From positions 423,324-487,323 of the forward strand of contig CANXME010002097.1 of NCBI GenBank assembly GCA_948144175.1: a stretch of DNA of 64,000 nt, written 5' to 3'. The notes under the pieces were generated by a model, which saw only the letters and a list, made by a program, of their open reading frames with translations, was not told where the DNA came from and made no database searches. This document shows, piece by piece, positions 39,851 to 48,304 of this stretch (position 1 is the stretch's first letter; each line of letters starts with the position of its first letter). The translations under genes were made by a program, and so were the position numbers. This DNA comes from Closterium sp. NIES-65 (Eukaryota > Streptophyta > Zygnematophyceae > Desmidiales > Closteriaceae).

Positions 39851-40810
39851 CTCGACCCTGCCCCGGCCCCGCCTCGGCCATGCCCCGTCGCCAGCCGCGG
39901 CACACCGGGGGCACGTGCACCGCCCCCCCCCCCTTTTCTCGTCGCCAGCCGCGGCGCACCAGGGGCACGCGCACCCCCCCCCCCCCCCCCCCCCCCCCCT
40001 TTTCTCGTCGCCTGTCGCGGCTCCTTCGGGGACCTGGGGGAGGGGGGCGAGCATCGCCCCTTCTGCCGCCTGTTTTGGCGCCCTGGGAAACCGCGCGTCC
40101 CCCCCCCCCCCCCCCCCCATAACTTCCCTACCCGCCGTCCCGCCCTGCCCTGTGTTAGGGTCTAGGGGTGGCGAGTAAGGGGTGACGGGTGTGTGGTCTC
40201 CCCTGCTCCTCCTCCTCCTTCGTCTCCCACTACTGCAGCTATCGCTGAGGGGGGTGGATGTGTGGGAGCCTGGGGTTTAGGGTTTAAGGGGGGTGCTGTG
40301 GGAGTGGAGCTAGGGTTTTGAGGGAGGTGGATGTGTGTGAGCCTGCGGTTTAGGGTGTAAGGGGGGTGCTATGGGAGTGGAGCTAGGGTTTGAGCAGGGG
40401 GTGTGTGTCGAGAGGTGTGGGGCAGCTGGAGGAGGTTGGTTGAACGGAGGTTGTCGTCGTGTCGTCAGCAGCACCAGTAGTCCGGGGCGCTGCTCCGGTA
40501 GCCCAGTTGTAGCCAGCTGTGTCAGTCGCCCGTGGGTCCATTGCTCGTCTGCCGCTAGTCTTAGCCGCGGAGCCAGTTACTCCAGTAGTCCGGAGCGCTA
40601 TTCGGGTAGCCGCTGTGCCAGTGTGACTCCTGTTGCCCATGCGTCTGCAGCTTCAGCCGTCGCCTCCTATCTCCTCTCCTCTCACAGTCTCGCCTCCTCC
40701 TCCTCACTTGCCCTTTGTGAATGACTCTAGCTTTGCTCGCTATTGTGAACTCCTGCTCTATGCCTGCTTGCTCATTGTGCTGATTACACCCCACTTTGGC
40801 TATGGGGGTG

Positions 40811-40944
40811 TGTCAGAATGTTATAATTATCTAGCCTGTAGTGGGGTGCTCTATAGCGAGTACAACCCTGCTAGGGTTTGCTATATGTATCCCAACTGCT
40901 GCTAGTGAGATCCTCCTCTCTTCTTCATTTCTCGTTTCTTCACA
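40811..40944 (+). repeat. 3' LTR of NA4
   Basis: 134 bp, starting TGTCAGAATG directly after tatgggggtg and ending TTTCTTCACA. Confidence 0.9.
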
Positions 40945-40949
40945 GGCGG

Positions 40950-41584
40950 CTCAGCTGCTGGGCGGCTGGGCAGCTCGGTGGCTTGGTGGCTCTGTTGCTC
41001 AGCTGCTGGGCGGCTTAGCGGTGAAGGGGCCGGTAGAGGCGGCGACGGGGCCGGTAGAGGCAGCAATGGGGCCGCTATGGGAGGCGACGGGGCCGCTAAG
41101 GGCGGAGAGGTGGCCGCGAAGGGCGTCGACGGGGCCTCCACGGGTGGCGACGGGGCCGCTAGGGGCGGCGACGGGGTCGGAGAGGGGGCGCAAGGGGCCT
41201 AGAGGGGCGGCGACGAGGCCGCAAAGGGGCCGTAAGGGGCCTAGAGGGGGCGGCGACAGGGCCGCAAGTGGCGGCGATGGGACTGCGAAGGGGCCGCGAG
41301 GGGCCTAGAGGGGCGGCGACGGGGCCGCTAGGGGCGGCGACGGGGCCGCGAAGGGGCCGCGAGGGGCCTAGAGGGGTTGCGACGGGGCCTAGAACGGCGG
41401 CGACGGGGCCGTGAAGGGGCCGCAAGGGGCCTAGAGGGGCGGCGACAGGGCCTAGAGCGGCGGCGACGGGGCCGTGAAGCCTTTAGGAGGGCGCGACGTG
41501 AGGGCGGCCTACGGGGCGCGCCTCAGGCAGGAAAAAAGATCGAGTTAGGTGGTGGGCCCTGAGAAGCGTTCCCACGAGGAAACC
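40950..41584. repeat. Leader of element 4, part upstream of NA4
   Basis: It shows ggcggctcagctgctgggc repeats, then gacggggccgctaggggcgg and ggggccgcgaggggcctag repeats, as in element 1. No gene is supported. Confidence 0.8.
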
Positions 41585-41596
41585 TGCTCTATACCA

Positions 41597-41721
41597 TGTG
41601 AAGAATGAGGAATGGATGAACTAGGAAAGAGGTGGGTACAAGTAGGAAAACCTAGAAATGTTGTACCCCATATAGTCCACCCCACTACAGCCTACACAGA
41701 CTATAGCATATAAGTTTGACA
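41597..41721 (-). repeat. 5' LTR of element 4
   Basis: 125 bp, ending ATTCTTCACA on the minus strand, followed by primer site TGGTATAGAGCA. Confidence 0.9.
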
Positions 41722-41910
41722 CAGCGGACCTCTGACACCCCCCCGCACTGGGATGCCCAAAGTGCACACACTGGGATTCGAACCTAAGACCTTTGCTTTG
41801 ATACCATGTCAGAATCCCAGCCAGGCCACTGGGATAAAAAGGCTTGTTAAGTAGTGGGTCAGTGCGCCCAAAACCCCCCAAGCCAACATGCAGGGTCCTC
41901 GCTAGTGACA

Positions 41911-42109
41911 GAACCCGCCTGACGCATCAGACAATTTAGTTAGGGCCCGCCTTTTGCATCAGATATTAGAATTTGTCCTAACTTATAAGTCAGAATTTTT
42001 TTTAAGGCCTACTCTATGTTTACCAACAAGATTCTAGAAACCATTCTACATTAGTCAGGTCAGATTCTAAGCTACCTACACTATGAGTCTCTGAAGCACC
42101 ATCACTTAC
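41911..42109. other. AT-richer DNA downstream of the hAT-like gene
   Basis: About 200 bases between the SMART-like element and the gene's stop codon. It is probably the 3' flank or untranslated region. Nothing specific is visible. Confidence 0.5.
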
Positions 42110-42549
42110 CTACTCAATGTCAGAATCACTGGTGAGGGTTAGCGTTGCACGGACATCCAGGCCATCATCTTCACGATCACTTTCTGGAACCTTGTCCCTC
42201 TTGCGACGCTTCTTAATAGCAGGGTATGACTTCTCGGCTGCCTCTGCCTCTAGTGCCACGTCATCTGATTTTGTGGCCAGCCCCTTGCGCTTGTTGCCCT
42301 TCTTAGCCACACCAGTGACTTCCTTTGCAGGGCGCTGCTGCCTTGCACCACGCCACAGCTTAACTACATCGTCCCAGTCTGGCTCGTACTGCAGGAGAGA
42401 GATACACATGAGATCAGCAAGTCTGGCATCGCACAGGTTGCCACGAAGCCAGAACTTGACGTTTTGGCGACTGAAACCACGCTCTTACTCCACTGTGCTG
42501 AGCGGTATCACAGAGACGGCCATCCACAAGCGGACGAGGCTCGGGTACG
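42110..42549 (-). pseudogene. hAT-transposase-like gene, C-terminal exon part
   Basis: The minus frame reads YPSLVRLWMAVSVIPLSTVE, a stop, then ERGFSRQNVKFWLRGNLCDARLADLMCISLLQ and DDVVKLWRG. This is the hAT C-terminal dimerisation pattern, usually IPxSTxxCERGFSxxN...LR. TAA at 42487-42485 stands where that pattern has the Cys. A Lys/Arg-rich tail with KKRRKRDK, possibly a nuclear signal, ends at TAG. The exon continues upstream at 44438 beyond NA5, which is flanked by gtacg. Whether the gene was a transposase or a domesticated relative (such as the ZNF862 type) cannot be told. Confidence 0.82.
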
Positions 42550-42680
42550 TGTGAGAATTGAGGAATGAAGAAGAGGGAGGGTTCACTAGCAAACATTGGG
42601 ATACATATGGCAAACCCTAAAAGGGTTGTACTCACTATAGAGTACCCCACTGCAAACTAGAGAAACATAATATTCTGACA
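42550..42680 (-). repeat. 3' LTR of NA5
   Basis: On the minus strand it runs TGTCAGAATATTATG...TCAATTCTCACA, next to the conserved tract block. Confidence 0.92.
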
Positions 42681-43669
42681 CACCCCCATAGTCAAAGTGG
42701 GGTGTAATCAGCACAACAAGCAAAGCAGAACAAGCTAAGGGTGGATCACAATGTTACCACACATTCTGAGCACAAGTACTAGAAGCAACAGTTTAAAGTT
42801 CACAAATGTAAGAAAAGCTAGAGGCTATCGCAGAGGGCAAGTGTGGAGAAGGAGGGACTATGAGAGGAGAGGAGGTAGTGGGCGGCAGCTGAAGGTGCTG
42901 GCACATGGGCGGCAGCTGAAGGTGCTGGCACACGGCGCAACTGGAGCAACTAGCACACGGGCAACTGGAGCAACTGGCACACTGGCAACTAGAGCAACTG
43001 GCACACGTGCTACTGGAGTAACTGGCTCCGCGGCTAAAAGTAGCGGCAGACGAGCAACGGACTCACGGGCGACTGGAGCAACGGGCTCACGGGCGACTGG
43101 CGGAACGGGCTCACGGGCGACTAGCACAACGGTCTCACGGGCGACTGGGGCTGCGGGCTTCACAGCGGCCACCCCCTTTCAACCTCCCTAAACTATCCCA
43201 CCCCCATTTCACACACCTCCTACTGCACCCCTAGGTTCACTCACACCCCACCCCCTAGCACCACTCCGTCGACTCCCACACACCCACCCCCCTCAGCGGC
43301 AGCTGCAGCAGTGGGAGACAGATGAGGAGGAGGAGTAGGGGAGACCACACACCCGCCACCCCCTACTCGCCACCCCCAAACCCTAACAGAGGGCAGGACG
43401 GGATGGCGGGTAGGGAGGTTACGGGGGGGGAAGGGGGTGGGGGGGGGGGGCGACGCGCGGCCTCCCAGGGCGCCAAAGCAGGCGGCAGAAGGGGCGACGC
43501 TCGCCCCCCCCCCCCCCCCCAGGTGGCCCCCGAAGGAGCCGCGACGGGCGACGGGAAAAGGGGGGGGGGGGGGGCGGTGCACGTGCCCCCGGTGCGCCGC
43601 GGCTGGCGACGGAGCATGGCCGGGGCGGGGCCGGGGCCGCAAGTGGCAGCGTCGGGGCCGCTGGAGGCG

Positions 43670-44210
43670 GCAACGGGGCCGATAGGGGCGGCGATGTGGC
43701 CGTAAGTGGCGGGGACGGGGCCGATAGGGGCGGCGACGGGGCCGCTAGGGTCGGCGACGGGGCCGCTGGCGGCGACGGGGCCGATAGGGTCGGTGACGGG
43801 GCCGCTGGCGGCGACGGGGCCGATAGGGTCGGCGACGGGGCCGCTGGCGGCGACGACGGGGCCACTATCTGCGGCGACGTGGCCGATAGGAGCCGCGACG
43901 TGGCCGCTAGGTTCGGCAATGGGGCCGCTGGCGGCGGCGACGGGGCCGCTGGCGGCGGCGACGGGGCCGATAGGAGCGACGACGGGGCCGCTAGGGTCGG
44001 CGACGGGGCCACTGGCGGCGTCGACGGGGCCGATAGGGGCGGCGACGGGGCCGCGAAGGGGCCGCGAGGGGCCTGGAAGGGCGGCGACGGGCCGCGAAAG
44101 GGGCGGCGACAGGGCCGCGAAGGGGCCGCGAGGGGCCTAGAAGGGCGGCAACGGGGCCGCGAAGGGGCCGCGAGGGGCCTGGAAGGGCGACAACGAGGCC
44201 GCTAAGAGTA
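43670..44210. repeat. Minisatellite in NA5
   Basis: About 20-bp units of gacggggccgatagggtcgg and gacggggccgctggcggc. It is homologous to the NA4 array and to element leaders. Confidence 0.88.
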
Positions 44211-44306
44211 GCGCGAGGGGCACGCCACGAGGCGTGCCGAACTCAGAGTAGCAGCGGAAGCAGTTAGGTGGGCCCACAGGCCAGGAGCGTAGATGCTCTG
44301 ATAGCA

Positions 44307-44437
44307 TGTGAGAATTGAGGAATGAAGAAGAGGGAGGGTTCACTAGCAAACATTGGGATACATATGGCAAACCCTAAAAGGGTTGTACTCACTATAGAGT
44401 ACCCCCCTGCAGACTAGAGAAACATGATATTCTGACA
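44307..44437 (-). repeat. 5' LTR of NA5
   Basis: 131 bp, about three differences from the 3' copy. Confidence 0.92.
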
Positions 44438-44568
44438 GTACGACGTCTCCCAGTCACTGCTTCGTAGCATGTTCTTGAGGCCTGCGTGGAAACTCTGATC
44501 CTTGTATTGGGCGTACATCATCCATGTGAAGCGCGGCAGTTCCCGTTCGGCCTTCTTCCAGCTGACAC
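44438..44568 (-). pseudogene. hAT-like gene, last exon, part upstream of NA5
   Basis: This exon part reads SWKKAERELPRFTWMMYAQYKDQSFHAGLKNMLRSSDWETS and joins YPSLVRLW at 42549 once NA5 and one target copy are removed. The exon begins after acceptor AG at 44570-44569. Its first two bases complete a Gly codon begun by the last base of the upstream exon. Confidence 0.8.
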
Positions 44569-44682
44569 CTAGCAGGCATAATGAAACGAAACAAGCAGTC
44601 AGTGCTCAGAGTGGTCAACGATGTACACATCCACAGTTACAAATCAACACGTAGAGAGCTTGGCGGCAATGCGGATGCGTAC
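44569..44682 (-). other. Intron of the hAT-like gene, 114 nt
   Basis: Donor GTACGC at 44682 and acceptor TGCTAG at 44569. The phase (1) matches on both sides, which supports splicing of the original gene. Confidence 0.7.
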
Positions 44683-45136
44683 CAGGCAAAGCACAGTTAT
44701 CGCCATTGAAGAGCGTGCGAAGGGAACGGAACCACTCCCTAGTGACGCGATCACGCTTTGCAGCACCATCTGGATAGGCGTCAGGCAGAAAGAGCTTAGA
44801 ACCAATCAAGGTCGCCAAGCTCTTAAACCGGAACTTGAGGCGGCCAACCACTTCCTTCGCAAATTTGGTGGCAAGTCGCACACACGATTCCAAACCCGGT
44901 GGTGATTTCACGCATAGGATTGGCAGCTCGTGCAACAAGAAGGTGTGAGTGACGGCGTTGCCTTTGCTGTCCATCCCCTCCAGTTTGACTTCACGGCGGG
45001 AGGGATGCGTGCGTTTTTCATGGAACGCAGTGAGATGGTCGTTGTCCTCTGCAAAGCTGACACCGTACTCCACGTAGCGCGCCGTCAGCTTCGCGCATGT
45101 GTTCTCCACCATCCCTGACACTCGAATGACGTCCAC
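44683..45136 (-). pseudogene. hAT-like gene, middle exon
   Basis: This exon reads VDVIRVSGMVENTCAKLTARYVEYGVSF, HEKRTHPSRREVKLEGMDSKGN, GLESCVRLATKFAKEVVGRLKFRFKSLATLIGSKLFLPDAYP and WFRSLRTLFNGDN without a stop. It follows acceptor TTTCAG at 45137 and continues the frame of the previous exon in phase 0. The position fits the helical region between the catalytic part and the dimerisation end of hAT proteins. I recognise no separate domain name. Confidence 0.72.
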
Positions 45137-45227
45137 CTGAAACAAGTTGAAGTACTTGATGCTAGCACAACCGATTGTACGAGTCCAAGAAAGATCGCTT
45201 GACAAATATACAATTACCAGAACTCAC

Positions 45228-45597
45228 TGCGCGCCTCTGAAATTTTATGTTGAGCTCATTCAACTCCTTGAGGATGTCGGCAATGAAGTACAAGAGGAAG
45301 TGAAACTTCAAACTTGTCACCATGTGATACGTATCCTTGTCCTACTCATGCAGTAACACGATCATCAAGGGAAGGACGGCCACAAAGCGATCGATGGCGT
45401 CTCCACGCGATAGCTAGTGCACGTCTTTGATACCCTGCATCTCCAGCTGCGTCGCGTGCAGAACCTGTTGGAGCTCGAGAAAGCGAGAGTGGACGACGGA
45501 GCTGTTCATGATGAGGCTCGCCACAGAACGAACAACCTTGTCGACGATGTTGAAGTCCTTCGCGTTAGTTGCCGCGTCTTTAGCTGCCAGGGCCTCT
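45228..45597 (-). pseudogene. hAT-like gene, catalytic-region exon with stops
   Basis: The exon reads EALAAKDAATN, VDKVVRSVASLIMNSSVVHSRFLELQQ, then a TAG before LSRGDAIDRFVAVLPLMIVLLHE, a second TAG, and TSLKFHFLLYFIADILKELNELNIKFQ. The pattern xWLSRGxxxERxxxLLP...LxDILxxLNELNxxxQ is typical of hAT transposases and ZNF862-like proteins. The first TAG stands at the Trp (TGG) of that motif. Acceptor AG is at 45599-45598 and donor GTGAGT at 45227. The gene is a pseudogene. Confidence 0.8.
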
Positions 45598-45686
45598 CTG
45601 CACAACACAACAAAAAGAACAATGAGGGGTCTACGTGGGTATTCAATGTGGGAGGGCACATACTTGTTTAAACCAGTACTACTCAC
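45598..45686 (-). other. Intron of the hAT-like gene, 89 nt, at the element 5 edge
   Basis: Donor GTGAGT begins at 45686, directly after the target duplication of element 5 (45691-45687, CAACG on the minus strand). The acceptor is TGTGCAG at 45598. Element 5 therefore sits within the last bases of the preceding exon. Confidence 0.68.
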
Positions 45687-45691
45687 CGTTG

Positions 45692-45824
45692 TGTGAAGTT
45701 TAGAACAAGAGAATGATTTAACTATGAAACAATTGGGTACAAGTACTAACCCTAATTGGATTGTACCCCTTATGGGCTACCCCACTACAGCCTACACAGA
45801 TGTATAAGCTATAATGTTCTGACA
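45692..45824 (-). repeat. 3' LTR of element 5
   Basis: On the minus strand it runs TGTCAGAACATTATAGC...TAAACTTCACA. The conserved tract block is at 45825-45847. Confidence 0.92.
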
Positions 45825-45929
45825 CACCCCCATAGGCAAAGTGGGGGAGAACAAAAGGTCAGAAGACCAGACAAGCAAAGCAAAGCAAGCTCAGGGTGGA
45901 TCACAAAGTCACCATACAGTCCGAGCACA

Positions 45930-48175
45930 AGAGCAAGGCCACAAGGCCAGTTCACATGCAAGATCATATATAGAAAGGTAAACAAGCAAGTGCAAGTATA
46001 GCCAGAGTACAGTACAAACAAGATCAAGAAGTGAGCAAGTGAGGCCAGGTAGGCACAAGACCTAGCAAAGTACAGAAGTGTTGATGATCACAAGGCGGAA
46101 AGGCCTTGGCGAAGATATCAGCAGTGTTGGCCTCAGAGGCCACGTAGGTGAGGCAGAGCTGACCACGCTGCTACAGCTCACGAGCCAGGAAGTAGCGGAG
46201 AGCAATGTGCTTCGTTCTGTGCTCCAGTCTGTGCTCCCGACACAAGGCTAGCATGGCCTTGTTGTCTACGTACAGAACTGGAGGAGAACGAGGCGGCTCT
46301 CCTAGGTCAGTCAGCAGGTAGGTGAGCCAGCGTAGCTCCTGTGCAGCCATGGCCCCTGCGTAGATCTCAGCCTCAGAGCTGGAGCCGAGAACATAAGACG
46401 AACGGGTAGACCGCCACGAAACTGAGCCGGAGCCAAGGCAGAAGGTGTAACCCTGTGACGACCGCTGCAGAGCCTGATCGTCAGCCCAAGAAGCGTCTGC
46501 GTGACCTGTGAGGCCCACTCGACGTCGCCCTCCAAGCACTAGCCCCATGCCCGACGTACTGCACACGTAGCGCAACACCCTCTTTGCTGCAGCCATGTGC
46601 TCTGGTCGGTGTCTCCCATGAGCAACATAGCGTGCCAAGATGCTAAGAGGGTATGCAAGGTCAGGTCGTGTGCAGGTCATCAGGTACATGAGGCAGCCAA
46701 CAAGCTCTAGGTACGGGCCACTCGGCTCTACGGACTCATCCGAAGGCAGAGCTGAGAGCGAGTGGCGAGTGGGAAAAGGAGTGGCCTGAGGCAAGGAGTA
46801 CGTGAAGCCGAAGCGCTGAAGGACCAACTGCACCATGTGTGACTGAGTCAGAGTAATGGTGCGCTGTGCTCTGTCCCTGGTGATCTGCAAGCCAAGGTAG
46901 TTGCGCACTTCACCCAGGTCTGTGCATGTGTGTCTCTTCTGCAGCTCGGACTTCACGTGGACGAGTCCAGCAGTGTCAGCAGTGGGCAAAGACCAAGTCG
47001 TTGACATACACAAGGATGTAGAACGGCGACAAAGAGGTGTTAGTGCGAAGAAACAGCGACGGGTCGGCACTAGAAGGAGCAAACCCAAGAGCCGCAAGTG
47101 TAGTCCTCAGTGTGTCGTGCCACTCACGGGGCGCCTGGCGGAGACCGTAGACTGGCCGCCGGAGGCTCCACTGGGTACCAAGAGGAAACGACCCAGTGAA
47201 ACCAGGTGAGCGGCGCAGCCAGATCTCCTCGTGCAGGCTGTCCTTCAGAAAAGCAGTGCTGAAGTCAAGAGAGTGAAGCTCGTAGTCGCGCTGAGCGGCT
47301 ATGTGCAGCAGCACCCGAAGAGTGGTCATTTTCGGGGTGGGAGAGAAGGTCTGGAAGTAGTCAACTCCCTGCCGCTGACTGAAGCCTCGAGCCACGTAAC
47401 GCGCCTTGAAGACAGGCGGAGAACTCGGAGGCCGCTTCACCCGGAAAATCCACATGCCACTAACGATGTTCGCCCCAGGTGGGGGAACCTTGTCGACGTA
47501 GGTGCCTGTGGACTTCCAGGAAGCCATCTCTGCGTCCATGGCTGACTGCCACTGTGAGGAGTAGGGACCCTAGATCGCCTCAGCGTACAATCGAGGAGTC
47601 GGGATGTCTGGTGCATCCGGGTCTCCCTCAGGGGCAATCAGCGTGGACATGAGATGAGGCAAAGTAGCAGCAAAACACTGGAACTCCTCCTGCCTATCCT
47701 CAAGGACGTCCGTGCTAAGAGCACATTCACCCCCGACGGACGGAGGACAGACAGACTCAGACTCAGCAACGAGACTAGCGGCGTAGTTTTGAAGACAGCG
47801 AGCAGCAAAGTCGACAAGCTCAGCAACCAAGGCAGACGCAGCAGTGGACTCAAAGGAAGGGTCAGTGACAACAGTGGCCAGGAAACGCGTGACAGTAGGA
47901 CTGGCAGCATGAAGAGAGTCAGACTCCGGGTCACCAAGAACAGGGAGAGAGGACTCTGGAGCAGACGGCAATGGGACACGCAGAGGAGCAGTGGAAGGAT
48001 GGAGTGCCATCTGGTGTGTGCCTGGGACCGCACTAGGACGCGGACGCGGAGCACGACTACTAGTGCAAGCAGTACGAAGGGAGTCAGACTCAGGGTCAGC
48101 AAGAGTAGGAAGAGAGGACTCTGGAGGAGACGGCAACGGGACACTCATGGGAGCAGTGGAAGGACGCAGCGCCAT
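45930..48175 (-). pseudogene. Element 5 reverse transcriptase and RNase H
   Basis: The frame covers SYAEAI-like sequence, MDAEMASWKSTGTYVDKVPPP, FSPTPKMTTLRVLLHIAAQRDYELHSLDFSTAFLKDSLHEEIWLRR and FYILVYVNDLVFA. The catalytic YVDD reads YVND, as in element 1. A one-base insertion follows it, and the next frame carries RNYLGLQITRD, GCLMYLMTCTRPDLAYPL, TGHADASWADD, SEAEIYAGAMAAQE and RTKHIALRYF before a stop. A duplicated Ser/Pro-rich stretch (48000-48170) precedes the RT. Confidence 0.86.
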
Positions 48176-48304
48176 CTGGTGTGTGCCGGGGACCGCAGGA
48201 GGACGCGGACGCGCAGTACGACCACTAGTGCGAGCAGCACGAACATGCGACGCAGGACGAGACGCGGGCGCATGACGCTCAGCAAGACCTCCAGCTGGAC
48301 AAGT

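Larger units (their letters stand above)
38981..40944 (+). mobile_element. Non-autonomous LTR element NA4, complete
   Basis: 1964 bp inside the leader of element 4, with perfect flanking duplications ggcgg (38976-38980 and 40945-40949). The site is itself GGC-rich, so the match is less decisive than usual. LTRs of 130 and 134 bp differ at about five bases plus small indels. The primer site is TGCTATCAGAGC and the tract ends ctatgggggtg. The interior is GC-rich with a 21-bp minisatellite and C homopolymers, and no retroviral domain is encoded. Confidence 0.88.
32564..41721 (-). mobile_element. Copia element 4 (family A), degenerate, carrying NA4
   Basis: Two 125-bp LTRs (32564-32688 and 41597-41721) differ at about five positions. 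Flanks tagcg and cagcg match at four of five bases. The primer site is TGGTATAGAGCA (41596-41585). Without NA4 the element is about 7.2 kb. Gag, protease and integrase stay in one frame interrupted only by point stops, so the ancestor had one gag-pol frame. The RT active-site region is deleted. NA4 sits in the leader. Confidence 0.9.
32435..41910 (-). mobile_element. Very small LTR element (SMART/TRIM-like), split by element 4
   Basis: Without element 4 this element is only about 320 bp. It has a 3' LTR (32435-32563 joined to 41722-41731), an interior of 76 bases (41732-41807) and a 5' LTR (41808-41910). LTR ends are TGTCAG and CTGACA. The minus strand at 41807-41796 reads TGGTATCAAAGC, a tRNA-Met-like primer site. 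The interior also holds GGTTCGAATCCC, which equals a tRNA B-box. The two LTRs differ by an internal deletion, and I found no matching target duplication. It codes for nothing. Confidence 0.65.
42550..44437 (-). mobile_element. Non-autonomous LTR element NA5, complete
   Basis: 1888 bp inserted in an exon of the hAT-like gene, with perfect duplications gtacg (42545-42549 and 44438-44442). The 131-bp LTRs differ at about three positions. The primer site is TGCTATCAGAGC (44306-44295). The conserved tract block is at 42681-42704. The interior is GC-rich, with gacggggccgatagggtcgg minisatellite (43670-44200) and G/C homopolymers near 43440 and 43510. No protein domain is encoded. Confidence 0.94.

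Noticed and set aside
39286..40122. Pro-rich frames in NA4 and their opposite-strand Gly/Ala frames
   Set aside because: These are reading frames of the ggccccgtcgccgcccctatc array. NA5 and the leaders give the same artefacts.
41740..41807. tRNA gene in the small element
   Set aside because: Only a B-box and a primer-like segment are present. No cloverleaf with anticodon and acceptor stems can be formed in 76 bases.
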